NCBI RefSeq assembly: GCF_017884005.1
Contig: NZ_QFAY01000006.1
Location: forward strand, 25,199-89,198
Direction of reading: 5' to 3'
DNA from: Streptococcus panodentis
GTDB lineage: Bacteria > Bacillota > Bacilli > Lactobacillales > Streptococcaceae
DNA length: 64,000 bases
This document shows, one piece after another, positions 26,255 to 36,783 of the stretch. The notes under the pieces are model-generated. The model was given only the letters and a program-made list of their open reading frames with translations, did not search any database and was not told the DNA's origin. Both the position numbers and the translations under genes were made by a program. How positions within the stretch are numbered: the stretch's first letter is position 1; the number at the start of each line of letters is the position of its first letter.

Positions 26255-27218
26255 GCAGAAGAAAGTGATAGAGCTTTTTTACAATCTGTTTTCCAGCGGC
26301 TTTCATTTAGCAGAAATAATTGACTTCTTAAGGCGGAGCGCCCTGTTGGAAGAGGCCTATGTCCGCCAGATGCAGGCAGGTTTGGCAGCCGGGCAGTCCT
26401 TTTCGCAGATTGTCAGCCGTCTGGGTTTTTCTGACAGCGTGGTGACGCAGCTTTCCCTATCAGAGCTGCATGGCAACCTGACTCTCAGTCTGGGGAAAAT
26501 CGGGCATTACTTGGACAATCTGTCCAAGGTCAGAAAAAAACTGATTGAGGTGGGGACCTATCCCCTTCTGCTGCTGGGCTTTTTAGTCTTAATCATGCTG
26601 GGACTGCGCAATTATCTGCTGCCGCAGCTGGACAGGCAAAATCTGGCGACCCAGTTTATCAGCCAGCTGCCGCAGTTTTTTCTGGGCGGCAGTCTGCTTC
26701 TGCTGCTTTTGCTGACAGGAGCTTATGTCTATTACCGCAAGGCTGCTCCAATCGCTTTCTTCAGCCGGCTGGCCCGGCTGCCTTTTGCTGGCAGTCTGCT
26801 TCGGGCTTATTTAACAGCCTATTATGCCCGGGAATGGGGCAATATGATTGGCCAAGGCTTGGAGCTGAGTCAGATTTTCGCCGTTATGCAGGAGCAGCCG
26901 TCCCGCCTTTTTCAGGAAGTGGGCAAAGATATGACTGCTGCTCTTGAGGCCGGACAGGCTTATGCGGATAAGGTCAGCAGCTATCCCTTCTTTAAAAAGG
27001 AATTGGCTCTGATGATTGAATACGGCGAAGTCAAATCCAAGCTGGGCAGTGAATTGGAGGTTTATGCCGAGAAGACCTGGGAAGAGTTTTTCCTGCGCAT
27101 CAATCGGGCCATGAATCTGATTCAGCCTCTGGTCTTCGTCTTTGTAGCCCTTGTTATCGTTTTACTTTATGCGGCAATGCTCTTGCCCATCTATCAGAAT
27201 ATGGAGGTATCCCTATGA
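26133..27218 (+). CDS. comYB: Competence pilus polytopic membrane protein ComYB (CglB/ComGB)
   Basis: About 361 residues from TTG 26133, chosen because AGGAGGTG (26116-26123) is the only good SD; homologues I recall start nearer the RLSTPKQKKVIELFYNLFSSG segment, so a later TTG/GTG near 26196-26214 is possible. GspF-type protein with membrane helices around residues 140-160, 185-205 and 330-352. Platform for pilin assembly. Stop overlaps comYC by 4 nt. Confidence 0.92.
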   Translation: MSIKTIKNIRQTAGISRLISFLQRDISVLSRGRPKRLSTPKQKKVIELFYNLFSSGFHLAEIIDFLRRSALLEEAYVRQMQAGLAAGQSFSQIVSRLGFSDSVVTQLSLSELHGNLTLSLGKIGHYLDNLSKVRKKLIEVGTYPLLLLGFLVLIMLGLRNYLLPQLDRQNLATQFISQLPQFFLGGSLLLLLLLTGAYVYYRKAAPIAFFSRLARLPFAGSLLRAYLTAYYAREWGNMIGQGLELSQIFAVMQEQPSRLFQEVGKDMTAALEAGQAYADKVSSYPFFKKELALMIEYGEVKSKLGSELEVYAEKTWEEFFLRINRAMNLIQPLVFVFVALVIVLLYAAMLLPIYQNMEVSL

Positions 27219-27532
27219 AAAGATTCAAAACTTTGAACGTTCAGGCTTTTACGCTGATTGAAATGCTGATTGTGCTCTTGGTTATCAGCGTGCTCCTGCT
27301 GCTCTTTGTGCCCAATCTGAGCAAGCAGAAAGATGCGGTTGCAGACACTGGAAATGCGGCTGTTGTCAAGGTCGTTGAGAGCCAGGCGGAGCTGTATGAG
27401 CTGAAGAATAGCAATGATAAGGCAACGCTGAGCAAGCTGGTCAGTGCCGGCAGCATCAGCCAGAAACAGGCTGACTCGTATAAGGCTTATTATGGAAAGC
27501 ACAGCAGTGAGACTCAGACAGTTGCCAATTAA
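27215..27532 (+). CDS. comYC: Major competence pilin ComYC (CglC/ComGC)
   Basis: 105 residues. Class III prepilin signal: KRFKTLNVQA / FTLIEMLIVLLVISVL with cleavage before Phe and Glu5 of the mature pilin present, then a helical shaft. Processed by a prepilin peptidase encoded elsewhere. Major subunit of the DNA-uptake pilus. GGAGGT lies just before the start, inside the end of comYB. Confidence 0.96.
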   Translation: MKRFKTLNVQAFTLIEMLIVLLVISVLLLLFVPNLSKQKDAVADTGNAAVVKVVESQAELYELKNSNDKATLSKLVSAGSISQKQADSYKAYYGKHSSETQTVAN

Positions 27533-27926
27533 GGCTTTTACCCTGCTGGAAAGCCTCTTGGTGCTCTTTGCAGTCAGTCTGGTTCTGCTGAGCCTGTCGG
27601 GTTCTGTGCAGGCCGGCTTTCGGCAGGTTCAGGAGCAGCTCTTTTTTCTGGAATTTGAGCAGCTGTATCGGGAAACGCAGCAGCTGAGTGCAGCCGGACA
27701 TGAAAAGATGTCTCTGACAATATCAGAAAGGGCTGTCTCGAATGTCTATCAGGAGCTGGTCTTTCCTCAAACCCTTCAGGAGCACGAGCAGCAGGCCATC
27801 CACTTTGATCAGGCGGGCGGCAATTCATCGCTCAGCAAAATCATTTTTCAGACGGAGGAGAGGACAGTTGTTTACCAGCTTTATATGGGCAATGGGAAGT
27901 TTAAAAAGACAGAAAATCAGCGCTAG
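27492..27926 (+). CDS. comYD: Minor competence pilin ComYD (CglD/ComGD)
   Basis: 144 residues from ATG 27492; overlaps comYC by 41 nt. Prepilin motif LPIKA / FTLLESLLVLFAVSLVLL. GTG at about 27510 is an alternative start giving a leader closer to other ComGD proteins. Minor pseudopilin of the transformation pilus. Confidence 0.9.
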   Translation: MESTAVRLRQLPIKAFTLLESLLVLFAVSLVLLSLSGSVQAGFRQVQEQLFFLEFEQLYRETQQLSAAGHEKMSLTISERAVSNVYQELVFPQTLQEHEQQAIHFDQAGGNSSLSKIIFQTEERTVVYQLYMGNGKFKKTENQR

Positions 27927-28185
27927 CATCCTTTTGGAAGCCTTGACGGCAATGGCTGTCTTTGCTGCCATCGTCAGCCTGCTTTTGGGACAGATCCGCC
28001 AGTCGCGCAAAGAGCAAAGCCGGCTTTTGCGGGAGGGGGAAATCTTGCGTCTGGCTAAGATGGCTCTGCAGACTGGGCAGGACACCCTCAGTGCCAACGG
28101 CATCACGGTCCGCCAAGTCAAGACAGACCGGGAACTGACAGTTTATCATGAGGGAGAGGTGGTGCTCAATGTTCAGAAACGTTAA
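27892..28185 (+). CDS. comYE: Minor competence pilin ComYE (CglE/ComGE)
   Basis: 97 residues from ATG 27892 inside the end of comYD. Short basic leader [11 protein letters not shown], then [21 protein letters not shown], a pilin-like helix with Glu at the expected position but Ser/Ile rather than Phe at the cleavage point, as in other ComGE. Minor pilin. Confidence 0.88.
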   Translation: MGSLKRQKISASILLEALTAMAVFAAIVSLLLGQIRQSRKEQSRLLREGEILRLAKMALQTGQDTLSANGITVRQVKTDRELTVYHEGEVVLNVQKR

Positions 28186-28606
28186 GATTCGGGCCTTTAC
28201 GCTGCTGGAAACCTTGGTGGCACTCCTGGCCCTCAGCGGCGGCTTTCTGGTCTTTCAGGCCATGACGCAGCTGTTAGCGTCCGAACTGCGCCAGCAGCAG
28301 AACAATGAGCAGCAGGAGTGGCTCTTATTTTCCGAGCAGCTGGAAAATGAACTGTCGCGCAGCCGGTTTGACAAGGTTGAAAATGATAAAATCTATATCC
28401 GGCAGGATGGGAAAGACTTGGCTCTGGGCAAGTCCAGAAGCGATGACTTTCGCAAGACGGATAAAAGCGGCCGCGGTTACCAGCCTATGATTTATGGGCT
28501 TAAGTCGGCTCAGATCGCTCAGGAAGGAGAGTTTGTCCGCTTTCATTTTATTTTTGAAAAAGGCTTAGAAAGGGAACTTGTTTATCGTGTTCAGGAGGAA
28601 GGTTAA
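28169..28606 (+). CDS. comYF: Minor competence pilin ComYF (CglF/ComGF)
   Basis: 145 residues from ATG 28169 with GAGAGGTGG upstream; overlaps comYE by 17 nt. Prepilin motif VKIRA / [20 protein letters not shown], then a ComGF-type C-terminal domain. Minor pilin. Confidence 0.9.
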   Translation: MFRNVKIRAFTLLETLVALLALSGGFLVFQAMTQLLASELRQQQNNEQQEWLLFSEQLENELSRSRFDKVENDKIYIRQDGKDLALGKSRSDDFRKTDKSGRGYQPMIYGLKSAQIAQEGEFVRFHFIFEKGLERELVYRVQEEG

Positions 28607-29003
28607 GGCCGGTGTGCTGCTTTATGCGGTCTTTATGGCGGCTGTTTTCAGTATGCTGCTGCAGTTTTACCTCAACCGTCAGGTCGCCGGTCAGCGCCTG
28701 CAGCTGCTGAATCGGGAAAAGACGGTAGCTTATGCTATGGCGGTATGGACAAAGGAGTCAGTCAAAGATGCTGAAGGCCGGCTGGAATTTGACCAAGGCA
28801 GTGCCAGTTACAGCCGTCAGGGAGATAAGCTGGACATCACCAGCCAGCTCCGCAATGGGCATTCTTATAACTTTGGCTTTTCCCTTGCCCGCCCGGAGAA
28901 AGAGCAAGAAGGCGGGGAGGCAAAAAAAGAGCAAGAGACGGCCCAGAAGGAGGCAGAGGCAGCCGATTCAGAGCGTCTAAAAGAGGAGCAAAACGAGGAC
29001 TAA
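28587..29003 (+). CDS. comYG: Minor competence pilin ComYG (CglG/ComGG)
   Basis: 138 residues from GTG 28587 ([20 protein letters not shown]...), which aligns with the start of known CglG proteins; TTG at 28578 is the alternative. N-terminal membrane helix, then a soluble domain and a Glu/Lys-rich low-complexity tail (about 110-138). Last gene of the operon. Confidence 0.88.
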   Translation: MFRRKVKAGVLLYAVFMAAVFSMLLQFYLNRQVAGQRLQLLNREKTVAYAMAVWTKESVKDAEGRLEFDQGSASYSRQGDKLDITSQLRNGHSYNFGFSLARPEKEQEGGEAKKEQETAQKEAEAADSERLKEEQNED

Positions 29004-29036
29004 TATAACTGTAAAATCTTTGTAACTTGATAAGGC

Positions 29037-29065
29037 TTGGAAAGGAGCGCTAATTTTGGTATGAT
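29037..29065 (+). promoter_or_regulatory. Promoter of the ytxK-like gene
   Basis: TTGGAA (29037-29042), 17-bp spacer, TATGAT (29060-29065); AACGGAGG SD follows. Confidence 0.6.
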
Positions 29066-29083
29066 AGGGAAACGGAGGATACC

Positions 29084-30049
29084 ATGAAATTTGAAAAAAT
29101 AGAAACAGCCTATACTCTGATTCTCGAAAATGTACAAAATATCCAAAATGCTCTTTCCACGAATTTTTACGATGCTCTTATTGAGCAGAACGGCATTTAT
29201 CTGGATGGAGATACAGATTTGAAAGAAGTGCTGGCCAATGACGAAAAAATCCGGTCACTGCATCTGACTAAGGAAGAATGGCGCCGGGCCTACCAATTTA
29301 TATTTATGAAGGCGGGGCAGACAGAACCCCTGCAGGCCAATCATCAGTTTACACCGGATTCTATCGGCCTCCTGATAACCTTTCTTCTGGATCAATTAGC
29401 CCGAAATGAAGAAGCAGATGTCTTGGAAATCGGCAGCGGGACGGGGAATTTAGCTGAGACGATTCTCAATCATACCCAAAAGAAGGTGGATTATCTGGGG
29501 CTGGAATTGGATGACCTTCTGATTGACCTGTCGGCCAGCATTGCCGAAGTGATGAACTCTAAGGCTCATTTTGCTCAGGGGGATGCGGTCCGCCCGCAGG
29601 TTCTGAAAGAAAGCGATCTGATCATCAGCGACCTGCCGGTCGGCTACTACCCAGATGACAGTATTGCAGCCCGCTATGAGGTGGCCAGTCGGGATGAGCA
29701 TACCTATGCTCATCATCTCTTGATGGAGCAGTCACTCAAATATTTGAAGCCGGGCGGTTATGCAATCTTTTTGGCCCCTAATGATTTGCTGACCAGCGAT
29801 CAGAGCCCCCTGCTAAAAAAATGGCTGCTGTCCAAAGCTCAGTTTATCGCGATGATTACCCTGCCTGAGTCTATTTTCTCCAGCAGCAAGTATGCTAAGA
29901 CCCTCTTTGTTTTGAGGAAACAGGAAGAAAACAACATCCAGCCTTTTATCTATCCGCTGCGTGATTTGCAGAATCAGGAAGAGATGTTTAAATTCCGTCA
30001 AAGTTTTCAAAACTGGTACAAAGATAGTGAAATTCAAACAAATTTCTGA
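29084..30049 (+). CDS. YtxK-like class I SAM-dependent methyltransferase
   Basis: 321 residues. SAM-binding motif I VLEIGSGTGNLAETIL (about residue 113) in an N6-adenine-methylase-like fold; the NPPF catalytic tetrad position reads SDLPVGYY, so it is not a standard DNA adenine methylase. The gene sits directly before ackA, the usual place for this family in streptococci and bacilli. Substrate unknown. Confidence 0.85.
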   Translation: MKFEKIETAYTLILENVQNIQNALSTNFYDALIEQNGIYLDGDTDLKEVLANDEKIRSLHLTKEEWRRAYQFIFMKAGQTEPLQANHQFTPDSIGLLITFLLDQLARNEEADVLEIGSGTGNLAETILNHTQKKVDYLGLELDDLLIDLSASIAEVMNSKAHFAQGDAVRPQVLKESDLIISDLPVGYYPDDSIAARYEVASRDEHTYAHHLLMEQSLKYLKPGGYAIFLAPNDLLTSDQSPLLKKWLLSKAQFIAMITLPESIFSSSKYAKTLFVLRKQEENNIQPFIYPLRDLQNQEEMFKFRQSFQNWYKDSEIQTNF

Positions 30050-30073
30050 TATAATGTTTCTGAAAACGCTTAA
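30049..30073 (+). promoter_or_regulatory. ackA promoter with cre-like site
   Basis: -10 TATAAT at 30049-30054, inside and just past the ytxK-like stop; CTGAAAACGCTTAAA (30059-30073) right after it resembles a CcpA cre. The -35 (GTGAAA, 30026-30031) is weak. Confidence 0.5.
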
Positions 30074-30085
30074 AGAGGTGAAGAA

Positions 30086-31279
30086 ATGTCTAAAACAATT
30101 TCGATTAATGCAGGAAGTTCCAGTCTCAAATGGCAGCTCTATCTGATGCCGCAGGAACAGGTGCTGGCTAAAGGTTTGATTGAGCGGATTGGTCTCAAGG
30201 ATTCCATTTCAACAGTCAAGTTTGACGGCCGGTCAGAGCAGCAAATTCTTGATATTACGGACCATACGCAGGCAGTCAGAATTTTGCTGGATGACCTGAA
30301 GCGCTTTGACATTATCCAGTCTTATGATGAAATTACCGGTGTCGGCCACCGTGTCGTAGCCGGCGGCGAACATTTTAAAGATTCAGCTCTGGTGACGGAG
30401 GAAGTGATTCAGCAGGTGGAAGAACTGTCCCTGCTGGCTCCGCTGCATAATCCGGCTAACGCTGCCGGTATTCGGGCTTTCAGAGAAATTCTGCCGGATA
30501 TTACCAGCGTGCTGGTCTTCGATACATCATTTCATACCAGTATGCCGGAAAAAGCTTACCGCTATCCTCTGCCGAGCAAGTATTACACGGAAAATAAAGT
30601 GCGGAAATATGGCGCTCACGGCACCAGCCATGAGTATGTGGCACAGGAAGCTGCCAAAGTCCTGGGCAAGCCGATTGAAGAACTGAAGCTGATTACCTGC
30701 CATATTGGCAACGGCGCTTCTATCACAGCGGTTGACAAGGGTCTTTCAGTAGATACATCTATGGGCTTCACTCCGCTGGGCGGTGTCATGATGGGGACAC
30801 GGACGGGCGATATTGATCCTGCTATCATTCCTTACCTCATGCTGCATACAGATGATTTCAGCAGTCCGGAAGATATCAGCCATGTCCTCAACCGTGAGTC
30901 CGGTCTCAAGGGAGTTTCCGGCAATTCCAGCGACATGCGGGATATTGAGAGTGCTATGGAAGCAGGGGATCATGACGCGACACTGGCTTTTGATATTTTT
31001 GTAGACCGTATTCAGAAATATATCGGTCAGTACTTTGCCGTCTTAAACGGTGCTGATGCTATTATTTTTACAGCCGGTATTGGGGAAAATTCTGACCTTG
31101 TCCGCGAGGCTGTGATTTCTGGACTTTCATGGTTTGGCTGTGATATTGAGCCTGCTAAGAATGTTCGCGGAGCAGAAGGGGTTATCTCCACCCCGGAAGC
31201 CAAGGTGAAGGTTTTAGTGATTCCGACCGACGAAGAGTTGGTCATTGCGCGTGAAGTCGAGCGCTTTAAAAATCAATAA
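30086..31279 (+). CDS. ackA: Acetate kinase
   Basis: 397 residues, the usual length. Starts [18 protein letters not shown] (family signature 1) and has [17 protein letters not shown] and [13 protein letters not shown] (substrate and phosphate loops). Converts acetyl phosphate plus ADP to acetate plus ATP, the energy-yielding last step of mixed-acid metabolism and of pyruvate oxidase-linked metabolism in oral streptococci. AAAGAGGTG SD. Confidence 0.98.
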   Translation: MSKTISINAGSSSLKWQLYLMPQEQVLAKGLIERIGLKDSISTVKFDGRSEQQILDITDHTQAVRILLDDLKRFDIIQSYDEITGVGHRVVAGGEHFKDSALVTEEVIQQVEELSLLAPLHNPANAAGIRAFREILPDITSVLVFDTSFHTSMPEKAYRYPLPSKYYTENKVRKYGAHGTSHEYVAQEAAKVLGKPIEELKLITCHIGNGASITAVDKGLSVDTSMGFTPLGGVMMGTRTGDIDPAIIPYLMLHTDDFSSPEDISHVLNRESGLKGVSGNSSDMRDIESAMEAGDHDATLAFDIFVDRIQKYIGQYFAVLNGADAIIFTAGIGENSDLVREAVISGLSWFGCDIEPAKNVRGAEGVISTPEAKVKVLVIPTDEELVIAREVERFKNQ

Positions 31280-31295
31280 TATCAGATAATGCTTC

Positions 31296-31393
31296 GTCTT
31301 TTAGTTTGCTTTTAGTGCTAGGCAGCGGGCTGCAGACAGTCCTGATTTAGGGCAAAGCGAAATAACGAAGTAATAAAAGATAAACGAAAGGAC
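31296..31393 (-). repeat. MITE-like element, 98-bp copy (E4)
   Basis: Ends GTCTTTTAGTTTGCTTTTAG (31296-31315) and AAAGATAAACGAAAGGAC (31376-31393) are inverted copies of each other. The interior reads as the reverse complement of the interior of copy E5, and both copies are exactly 98 bp. Confidence 0.8.
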
Positions 31394-31398
31394 GATAA

Positions 31399-31422
31399 AA
31401 GCTCAGTTTGACTGGGCTTTTT
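31399..31422 (+). terminator. ackA terminator
   Basis: Stem AAGCTCAG / CTGGGCTT (one G-T pair), loop TTTGA, T-run. Confidence 0.75.
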
Positions 31423-31503
31423 GACTGCTGGAAGAGCTCCCATTCATAAAAATCTGCTATACAAAATGGGAAATTTCCGTTATACTGGAAAAAGGAGGAA
31501 AAT

Positions 31504-32178
31504 ATGAAAGCAATTCTGAAAAAAGCAGAATATATCCTGCTGATTCTCTTTGTCTTATTTCTAAGCCAGCTGCCCTTTCTATTTATCCGGCAGGTGACTG
31601 CTTCTGCGAAGAATTTTTCAGCTGGACAGACCTTATCTGTCTTGGTGGTTTATTTCCTGATTGTCTTTTTTGTCCTGCGAATGGCCAAGCAAGAGGAGCT
31701 GCTGAGCTTTGATTTTAGCTTTTTCAAATGGTCGTCGCTGGGCTGGCTGGCGGTTTCTTTTGTGGCCATGATTGGTGCCAGCATGCTGGGAATGATCATC
31801 ATGATGCTGGAGGGCCATGCTGTAAGCACAGCCAATCAGGATGCCTTGAATGCTTTGTTTAAAAATGTTCCCAATATTTTGCTGGTAGCAGGAGCCGTGT
31901 TTCAGGCGCCTGTTTTAGAGGAAGTGGTCTTTCGCGGCTTGATTCCCCAGAAGATTTTTGCCAAGCATTATGTCTGGGGCTTGTCTGTAGGGGTGATTCT
32001 TTTCGGCCTCGTCCACGGTCCGACCGATATAGGCAGTTTTGTTGTGTATGCGGGCATGGGGGCGGTCTTAGCTGCGGTGGCCTATATGACCAAGCGTTTG
32101 GAAATGGCTATTTTGGCCCACATGCTGCGAAATGGCGTTGCGGTACTCATTATGATTCTGATGAATTCTGTTGGATAG
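31504..32178 (+). CDS. CPBP family intramembrane glutamic metalloprotease
   Basis: 224 residues, about six membrane helices. Abi/CaaX signature EEVVFRG (E139, E140, R144) and a second conserved His in LVHGPTD (H171). Members act as prenyl-protein-type proteases or as bacteriocin self-immunity proteins in streptococci and lactococci. No bacteriocin gene is adjacent, so the substrate is open. AAAGGAGGAAA SD. A family A repeat begins 9 nt after the stop. Confidence 0.88.
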   Translation: MKAILKKAEYILLILFVLFLSQLPFLFIRQVTASAKNFSAGQTLSVLVVYFLIVFFVLRMAKQEELLSFDFSFFKWSSLGWLAVSFVAMIGASMLGMIIMMLEGHAVSTANQDALNALFKNVPNILLVAGAVFQAPVLEEVVFRGLIPQKIFAKHYVWGLSVGVILFGLVHGPTDIGSFVVYAGMGAVLAAVAYMTKRLEMAILAHMLRNGVAVLIMILMNSVG

Positions 32179-32186
32179 TCAGGGGC

Positions 32187-32258
32187 CTTTTATAGGGTAT
32201 CTTCCAAAAGATCCATCCCTCTGCGGGTGAGGACACAGCCATCATGGGGATCTGTCCC
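32187..32258 (+). repeat. Family A repeat, copy 4
   Basis: CTTTTATAGGGTATCTTCC, AGATCCATCCCTCTGCGGGT, CAGCCATCATGGGGATCTGT, right behind the CPBP gene. Confidence 0.8.
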
Positions 32259-32477
32259 AGCCTCTTTCTCTTGCAGCAAATTCTCCGGAAATGTTGTGTT
32301 TTTTGTCTTATTGGGGCTGGACTTGGCATTCTTATCTGCTGCGTCCTATTTTCCAGCGTTTGGAGCTGGCAATGCTGATTCCTATGCTTCAAAATGCCAG
32401 ACTCCTCAGTCTTTAGCTCTTTTGCTTTTAAAAAGTATTTTCTTAAATAGAAGAATTATGGTAAAATGGTAACTGAA

Positions 32478-32583
32478 ACAAGAGGCCAGATAGGGCCTGC
32501 TTGTGGAGTCGAGTGCAGTTCATAGGACTGAATGCTGCATCTGCTGCCAGCTTTGCGGTACACTGGATGGGTGTGCCTTTTTT
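32478..32583 (+). promoter_or_regulatory. Structured leader with terminator upstream of folP (putative attenuator/riboswitch)
   Basis: Three successive hairpins. H1: ACAAG-AGGCC (32478-32487) with GGCCT-g-CTTGT (32494-32504). H2: TGCAG-TTCA with TGAA-(tg)-CTGCA (32514-32539). H3: GGTACAC (32557-32563) with GTGTGCC (32571-32577) followed by TTTTTT, an intrinsic terminator 28 nt before the folP start. CCAG (32547-32550) can pair with CTGG (32563-32566) in the H3 loop region, a possible anti-terminator contact. A promoter is likely just upstream (TATGGTAAAAT about 32457-32467). It does not match the conserved bases of the THF-I riboswitch that I recall. Confidence 0.6.
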
Positions 32584-32607
32584 GCTGAAAAGCCGCTAAG
32601 GAAGTAA

Positions 32608-33576
<969 letters not shown>

Positions 33577-33577
33577 G

Positions 33578-34900
33578 ATGAAAGAAACACAACTACCGGA
33601 TGTCAGCTGGCTGGAAGCCTATCGGACGGACAGTCCGAATTTTGGATTGGAGCGTATGGAGCGTTTGCTGGAGCTGCGGGGCAAGCCGCATCTGCAGCTG
33701 TCGGTCATTCATATAGCAGGGACCAACGGCAAGGGCTCGACCATTGCCCATCTGCGCCAGCTTTTGCAACAGAAGGGCCTTAAAGTGGGAACCTTTACCT
33801 CGCCTTATCTGGTCAGCTACAATGAACAGATTGCCATCAATGGCTCTGCCATTTCTGATTTGGATCTCCAGCAGCTGCTGACAGACTATCAGGCTCTCTT
33901 GGCCCAGCAGGCAGAAGATGCTCTTTTGCTGGGAGTGACTGAGTTTGAGATTGCTACAGCCTTGGCCTATGATTACTTTGTCCAGCAGCAGGTCGATGTG
34001 GCCCTGATTGAGGTCGGCATGGGCGGGCTTCTGGACAGTACCAATGTCTGCCGGCCGGATCTGACCGCCATTAGCACCATTGGGCTGGATCATGTGGCGC
34101 TGTTAGGCGATTCTTTAGAAAAAATAGCAGAGCAGAAAGCAGGGATTATCAAGCCGACAGTTCCGGTGGTGACAGGCAGGATTGCTCCCCAGGCCTTAGA
34201 AGTTATTAAGAAGACCGCCGCCCAAAAAGGAGCACCGCTTTTGACCTGTCCGCAGGATTATCAGGCAGAATATATCCATAGCACAGAGCAGGGTCAGGTC
34301 TTTTCCTTTGCCAATGCCTATCGGGCTGAGGCTTATTATCGGACAGCTCTTTTAGGGCTGCATCAGATCGATAATGCTGCTCTGGCTATTGAGCTCTGTG
34401 ACACATACTGCCGCCTCAAAGGACTGCCTCTCCTGAGTCAGACAGAGGTAGACGAGGCCCTGCTTAGGGCAGTCTGGCCGGGGAGACTGGAAAAGCTCTC
34501 AGAACGGCCCCTCATACTCATAGACGGGGCCCATAATCCTCACGCTATGCGCTCGCTCCTCGCTTCACTGTCAGAGCATTATCCGGCTCAGAAGAAGCAG
34601 CTGTTGTTTGCCTGCATTCAGACCAAGTCTCTGGAAGAAATGGTCGGGCTGCTGAAGACAGTGCCTGCTGCAGAGCTGACTCTGACGGCTTTTGCAGACA
34701 AGCGGAGTTTTTCCCGGGAAGCGATGGAAGAGCTGGCTGAAAAGGAGGGGCTGTCGTACAGGGACTGGCCGGACTATCTGGAGCATTATCTGGCTGCAGA
34801 GCATGAGGCAGATGAGCTCCTGCTCCTGACCGGTTCTCTTTATTTTCTGGCTCAGGTCAGACCCTATATCATAAAAAAACTAAATCCAAGACAGGAGTAG
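33578..34900 (+). CDS. folC: Bifunctional folylpolyglutamate/dihydrofolate synthase
   Basis: 440 residues, starting 1 nt after folP. Mur-ligase-type ATP loop GTNGKGST (about residue 47), [13 protein letters not shown] and DGAHNPHAM. Adds glutamate to dihydropteroate and polyglutamate tails to folates. Translationally coupled to folP. Confidence 0.96.
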   Translation: MKETQLPDVSWLEAYRTDSPNFGLERMERLLELRGKPHLQLSVIHIAGTNGKGSTIAHLRQLLQQKGLKVGTFTSPYLVSYNEQIAINGSAISDLDLQQLLTDYQALLAQQAEDALLLGVTEFEIATALAYDYFVQQQVDVALIEVGMGGLLDSTNVCRPDLTAISTIGLDHVALLGDSLEKIAEQKAGIIKPTVPVVTGRIAPQALEVIKKTAAQKGAPLLTCPQDYQAEYIHSTEQGQVFSFANAYRAEAYYRTALLGLHQIDNAALAIELCDTYCRLKGLPLLSQTEVDEALLRAVWPGRLEKLSERPLILIDGAHNPHAMRSLLASLSEHYPAQKKQLLFACIQTKSLEEMVGLLKTVPAAELTLTAFADKRSFSREAMEELAEKEGLSYRDWPDYLEHYLAAEHEADELLLLTGSLYFLAQVRPYIIKKLNPRQE

Positions 34901-34902
34901 AG

Positions 34903-35457
34903 ATGGATACCAAGAAAATAGAAGCAGCAGTTGCTCAGATTATTGAGGCCATTGGCGAGGACGGAAGCCGGGAAGGGCTGCAGGAAACCCCGCAGCGGAT
35001 AGCCAAGATGTATCAGGAAATTTTTGCCGGCCTTGATGAGACGGCTGAAGAGCACCTGTCAAAATCTTTTGAAATTATCGACAATAACATGGTGGTGGAG
35101 AAGGATATTTTTTTCCATTCCATGTGTGAGCACCATTTTCTGCCTTTTTATGGTAAGGTTCATATCGCCTATATTCCCAACGGCCGGGTTGCCGGTCTCT
35201 CTAAGCTGGCGCGGACGGTAGAGGTCTATGCTAAAAAACCGCAAATTCAGGAGCGGCTGACGGTGGAAATCGCTGAGGCTTTGATGGACTATCTGGGGGC
35301 TCAGGGGGCTCTGGTCTGGGTCGAAGCGGAGCATATGTGCATGAATATGCGCGGAGTCAGAAAGCCGGGAACAGCCACGGTGACGACAGCTGCCCGCGGA
35401 ATTCTGGCGACAGATAAGGATTTGAAAAATGAAGCCTACAAATTAATGGGCCATTAA
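34903..35457 (+). CDS. folE: GTP cyclohydrolase I
   Basis: 184 residues. Zinc ligands in [10 protein letters not shown] and the C in [11 protein letters not shown]; substrate residues [20 protein letters not shown]. First committed step from GTP to dihydroneopterin triphosphate. Starts 2 nt after folC; AGGAG SD in the folC end. Confidence 0.98.
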   Translation: MDTKKIEAAVAQIIEAIGEDGSREGLQETPQRIAKMYQEIFAGLDETAEEHLSKSFEIIDNNMVVEKDIFFHSMCEHHFLPFYGKVHIAYIPNGRVAGLSKLARTVEVYAKKPQIQERLTVEIAEALMDYLGAQGALVWVEAEHMCMNMRGVRKPGTATVTTAARGILATDKDLKNEAYKLMGH

Positions 35458-35474
35458 AAGATGAGGAGGGTTGC

Positions 35475-36287
35475 ATGGACCAACTGCGCATCAAGGATTT
35501 GGAAGTTTATGCCTATCACGGTCTGTTCGGAGCGGAAAAGGAATTGGGACAGCGCTTTGTTCTGGATGTTATCTTAGACTATGACATGACTCAGGCGGCC
35601 AAAACAGATGATCTGACGGCGTCCATCCATTACGGAGAGCTGGCTCAGGATTTGACCCATTGGTGTCAGGAAGGCAAGGAGGATTTGATTGAGACGCTGG
35701 CTTACAAGCTGATTGACCGGATTTTTCTGGCTCATCCGCTGGTGCAAAAGGTCAGTCTGGAAGTTAAGAAGCCTTGGGCACCGGTGCCCCTGCCTTTAGA
35801 AACCTGCTCGGTTAAACTGGTCAGGCAGAAACGCCGGGTCCTGATTGGCCTCGGCAGCAATCAGGGGGATAGAGCGGCCAATTTGGATGCAGCCTTGGCT
35901 AAAATGGCAGAGCAGCACATCCGGCTGGTGCAGGCTTCCGGCCGAATAGAGACAGAGCCTTGGGGCGGTGTGGAGCAGGATCCTTTCCTCAATCAGGCGG
36001 TAGAAGTCGAAAGCTGGCTGGCACCGCAGGATTTATTGCAGACCCTGCTGGCTATTGAGGCCGACCTAGGCCGTGTGCGTGAGGTCAAGTGGGGACCGCG
36101 GGTCATTGATTTGGACATTCTCTATATCGGGCAGGAAGAGATTTACAGCCCGGACTTGATTGTCCCGCATCCTTATGCGGCTGAGCGAGCTTTTGTCCTG
36201 CAGCCGCTGCTGGAAATTGCCCCGCATTTTGTCGATCCTGTACGGAGAAAGAGCATCCGCCAGCTGTGGGAGGCGGTCGAAAAATGA
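35475..36287 (+). CDS. folBK: Bifunctional dihydroneopterin aldolase / HPPK (SulD type)
   Basis: 270 residues: FolB domain (about 1-118, starts [21 protein letters not shown]) fused to FolK (about 122-270, [36 protein letters not shown]). Converts dihydroneopterin to hydroxymethyl-dihydropterin and then pyrophosphorylates it, feeding FolP. The same fusion is known as SulD in Streptococcus pneumoniae. Confidence 0.96.
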   Translation: MDQLRIKDLEVYAYHGLFGAEKELGQRFVLDVILDYDMTQAAKTDDLTASIHYGELAQDLTHWCQEGKEDLIETLAYKLIDRIFLAHPLVQKVSLEVKKPWAPVPLPLETCSVKLVRQKRRVLIGLGSNQGDRAANLDAALAKMAEQHIRLVQASGRIETEPWGGVEQDPFLNQAVEVESWLAPQDLLQTLLAIEADLGRVREVKWGPRVIDLDILYIGQEEIYSPDLIVPHPYAAERAFVLQPLLEIAPHFVDPVRRKSIRQLWEAVEK

Positions 36288-36295
36288 GAGAAGAG

Positions 36296-36389
36296 AGGCG
36301 GTGGGACAGACTCTTATACGGTATCTTCCAAAAGATCCATCCCTCTGTGGGTGAGGGCACAGCCATCATGGGAGTCTGTCCCACCGCCT
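36296..36389 (+). repeat. Family A repeat, copy 5, bounded by 18-bp inverted repeats
   Basis: Left arm AGGCGGTGGGACAGACTC (36296-36313) and its exact reverse complement at 36372-36389 enclose the 58-bp core (TATACGGTATCTTCC ... CAGCCATCATGG). The whole 94 bp can form one long hairpin directly after folBK and might terminate the fol transcript or mark an insertion. Confidence 0.85.
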
Positions 36390-36730
36390 TAGATTGAAGA
36401 GAAAGTCCTCATTAAGACTTCCCTTAGGAGAGTACGGACGCTAGCGGCTTCCTTCGGAATTCCGTAGCTAAGTTTTGAGCTTCCTCGCCTTTTGGTTTCT
36501 AGGCTTAGGCTAAAATCGTTTACAGAATTATTTTACTCTCAAAACTTCCGAGTGAGTCTGTCCCGCTCTCGCTTTTCTCACAGCGGGAAGTCTCGGTTAG
36601 TTGCTCGCCTTACTTACAATAATTGGAATCATTCAACTGTTCTTGCAACGCATCGCAGAAAATTAGAATGAAGAATTAGTGGCTCTTTGTCTACGGTCTG
36701 AAACTTGTCGCAAGGCAAGTTTTTTTCTTG
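36390..36730. other. Non-coding, repeat-derived interval
   Basis: Holds further AGTCTGTCCC and CTTAGGCTAAAATCG-type repeat debris and no supported gene. Confidence 0.5.
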
Positions 36731-36763
36731 TCTGAACTTCTTCTGAACTTGCTCCTGTATACT
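36731..36763 (+). promoter_or_regulatory. Direct-repeat operator and -10 of the ABC/TCS operon
   Basis: TCTGAACTT at 36731-36739 and again at 36742-36750: 11-bp phase, one helical turn, in the -35 zone of a TATACT -10 (36758-36763). Same arrangement as response-regulator boxes of lantibiotic-type systems, so it is the likely site for the regulator at 39134. Confidence 0.6.
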
Positions 36764-36783
36764 CGTACTCATCAAATAATATC

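Noticed and set aside
32428..32455. CiaR-type TTTAAG direct repeat upstream of the fol leader
   Set aside because: The two AT-rich half-sites do not have the TTTAAG sequence or 5-bp spacing required.
32457..32583. Canonical THF-I riboswitch
   Set aside because: The conserved GGAGAGTAG and TTGCATCCGCTCC blocks I recall are absent; kept as an unassigned attenuator instead.
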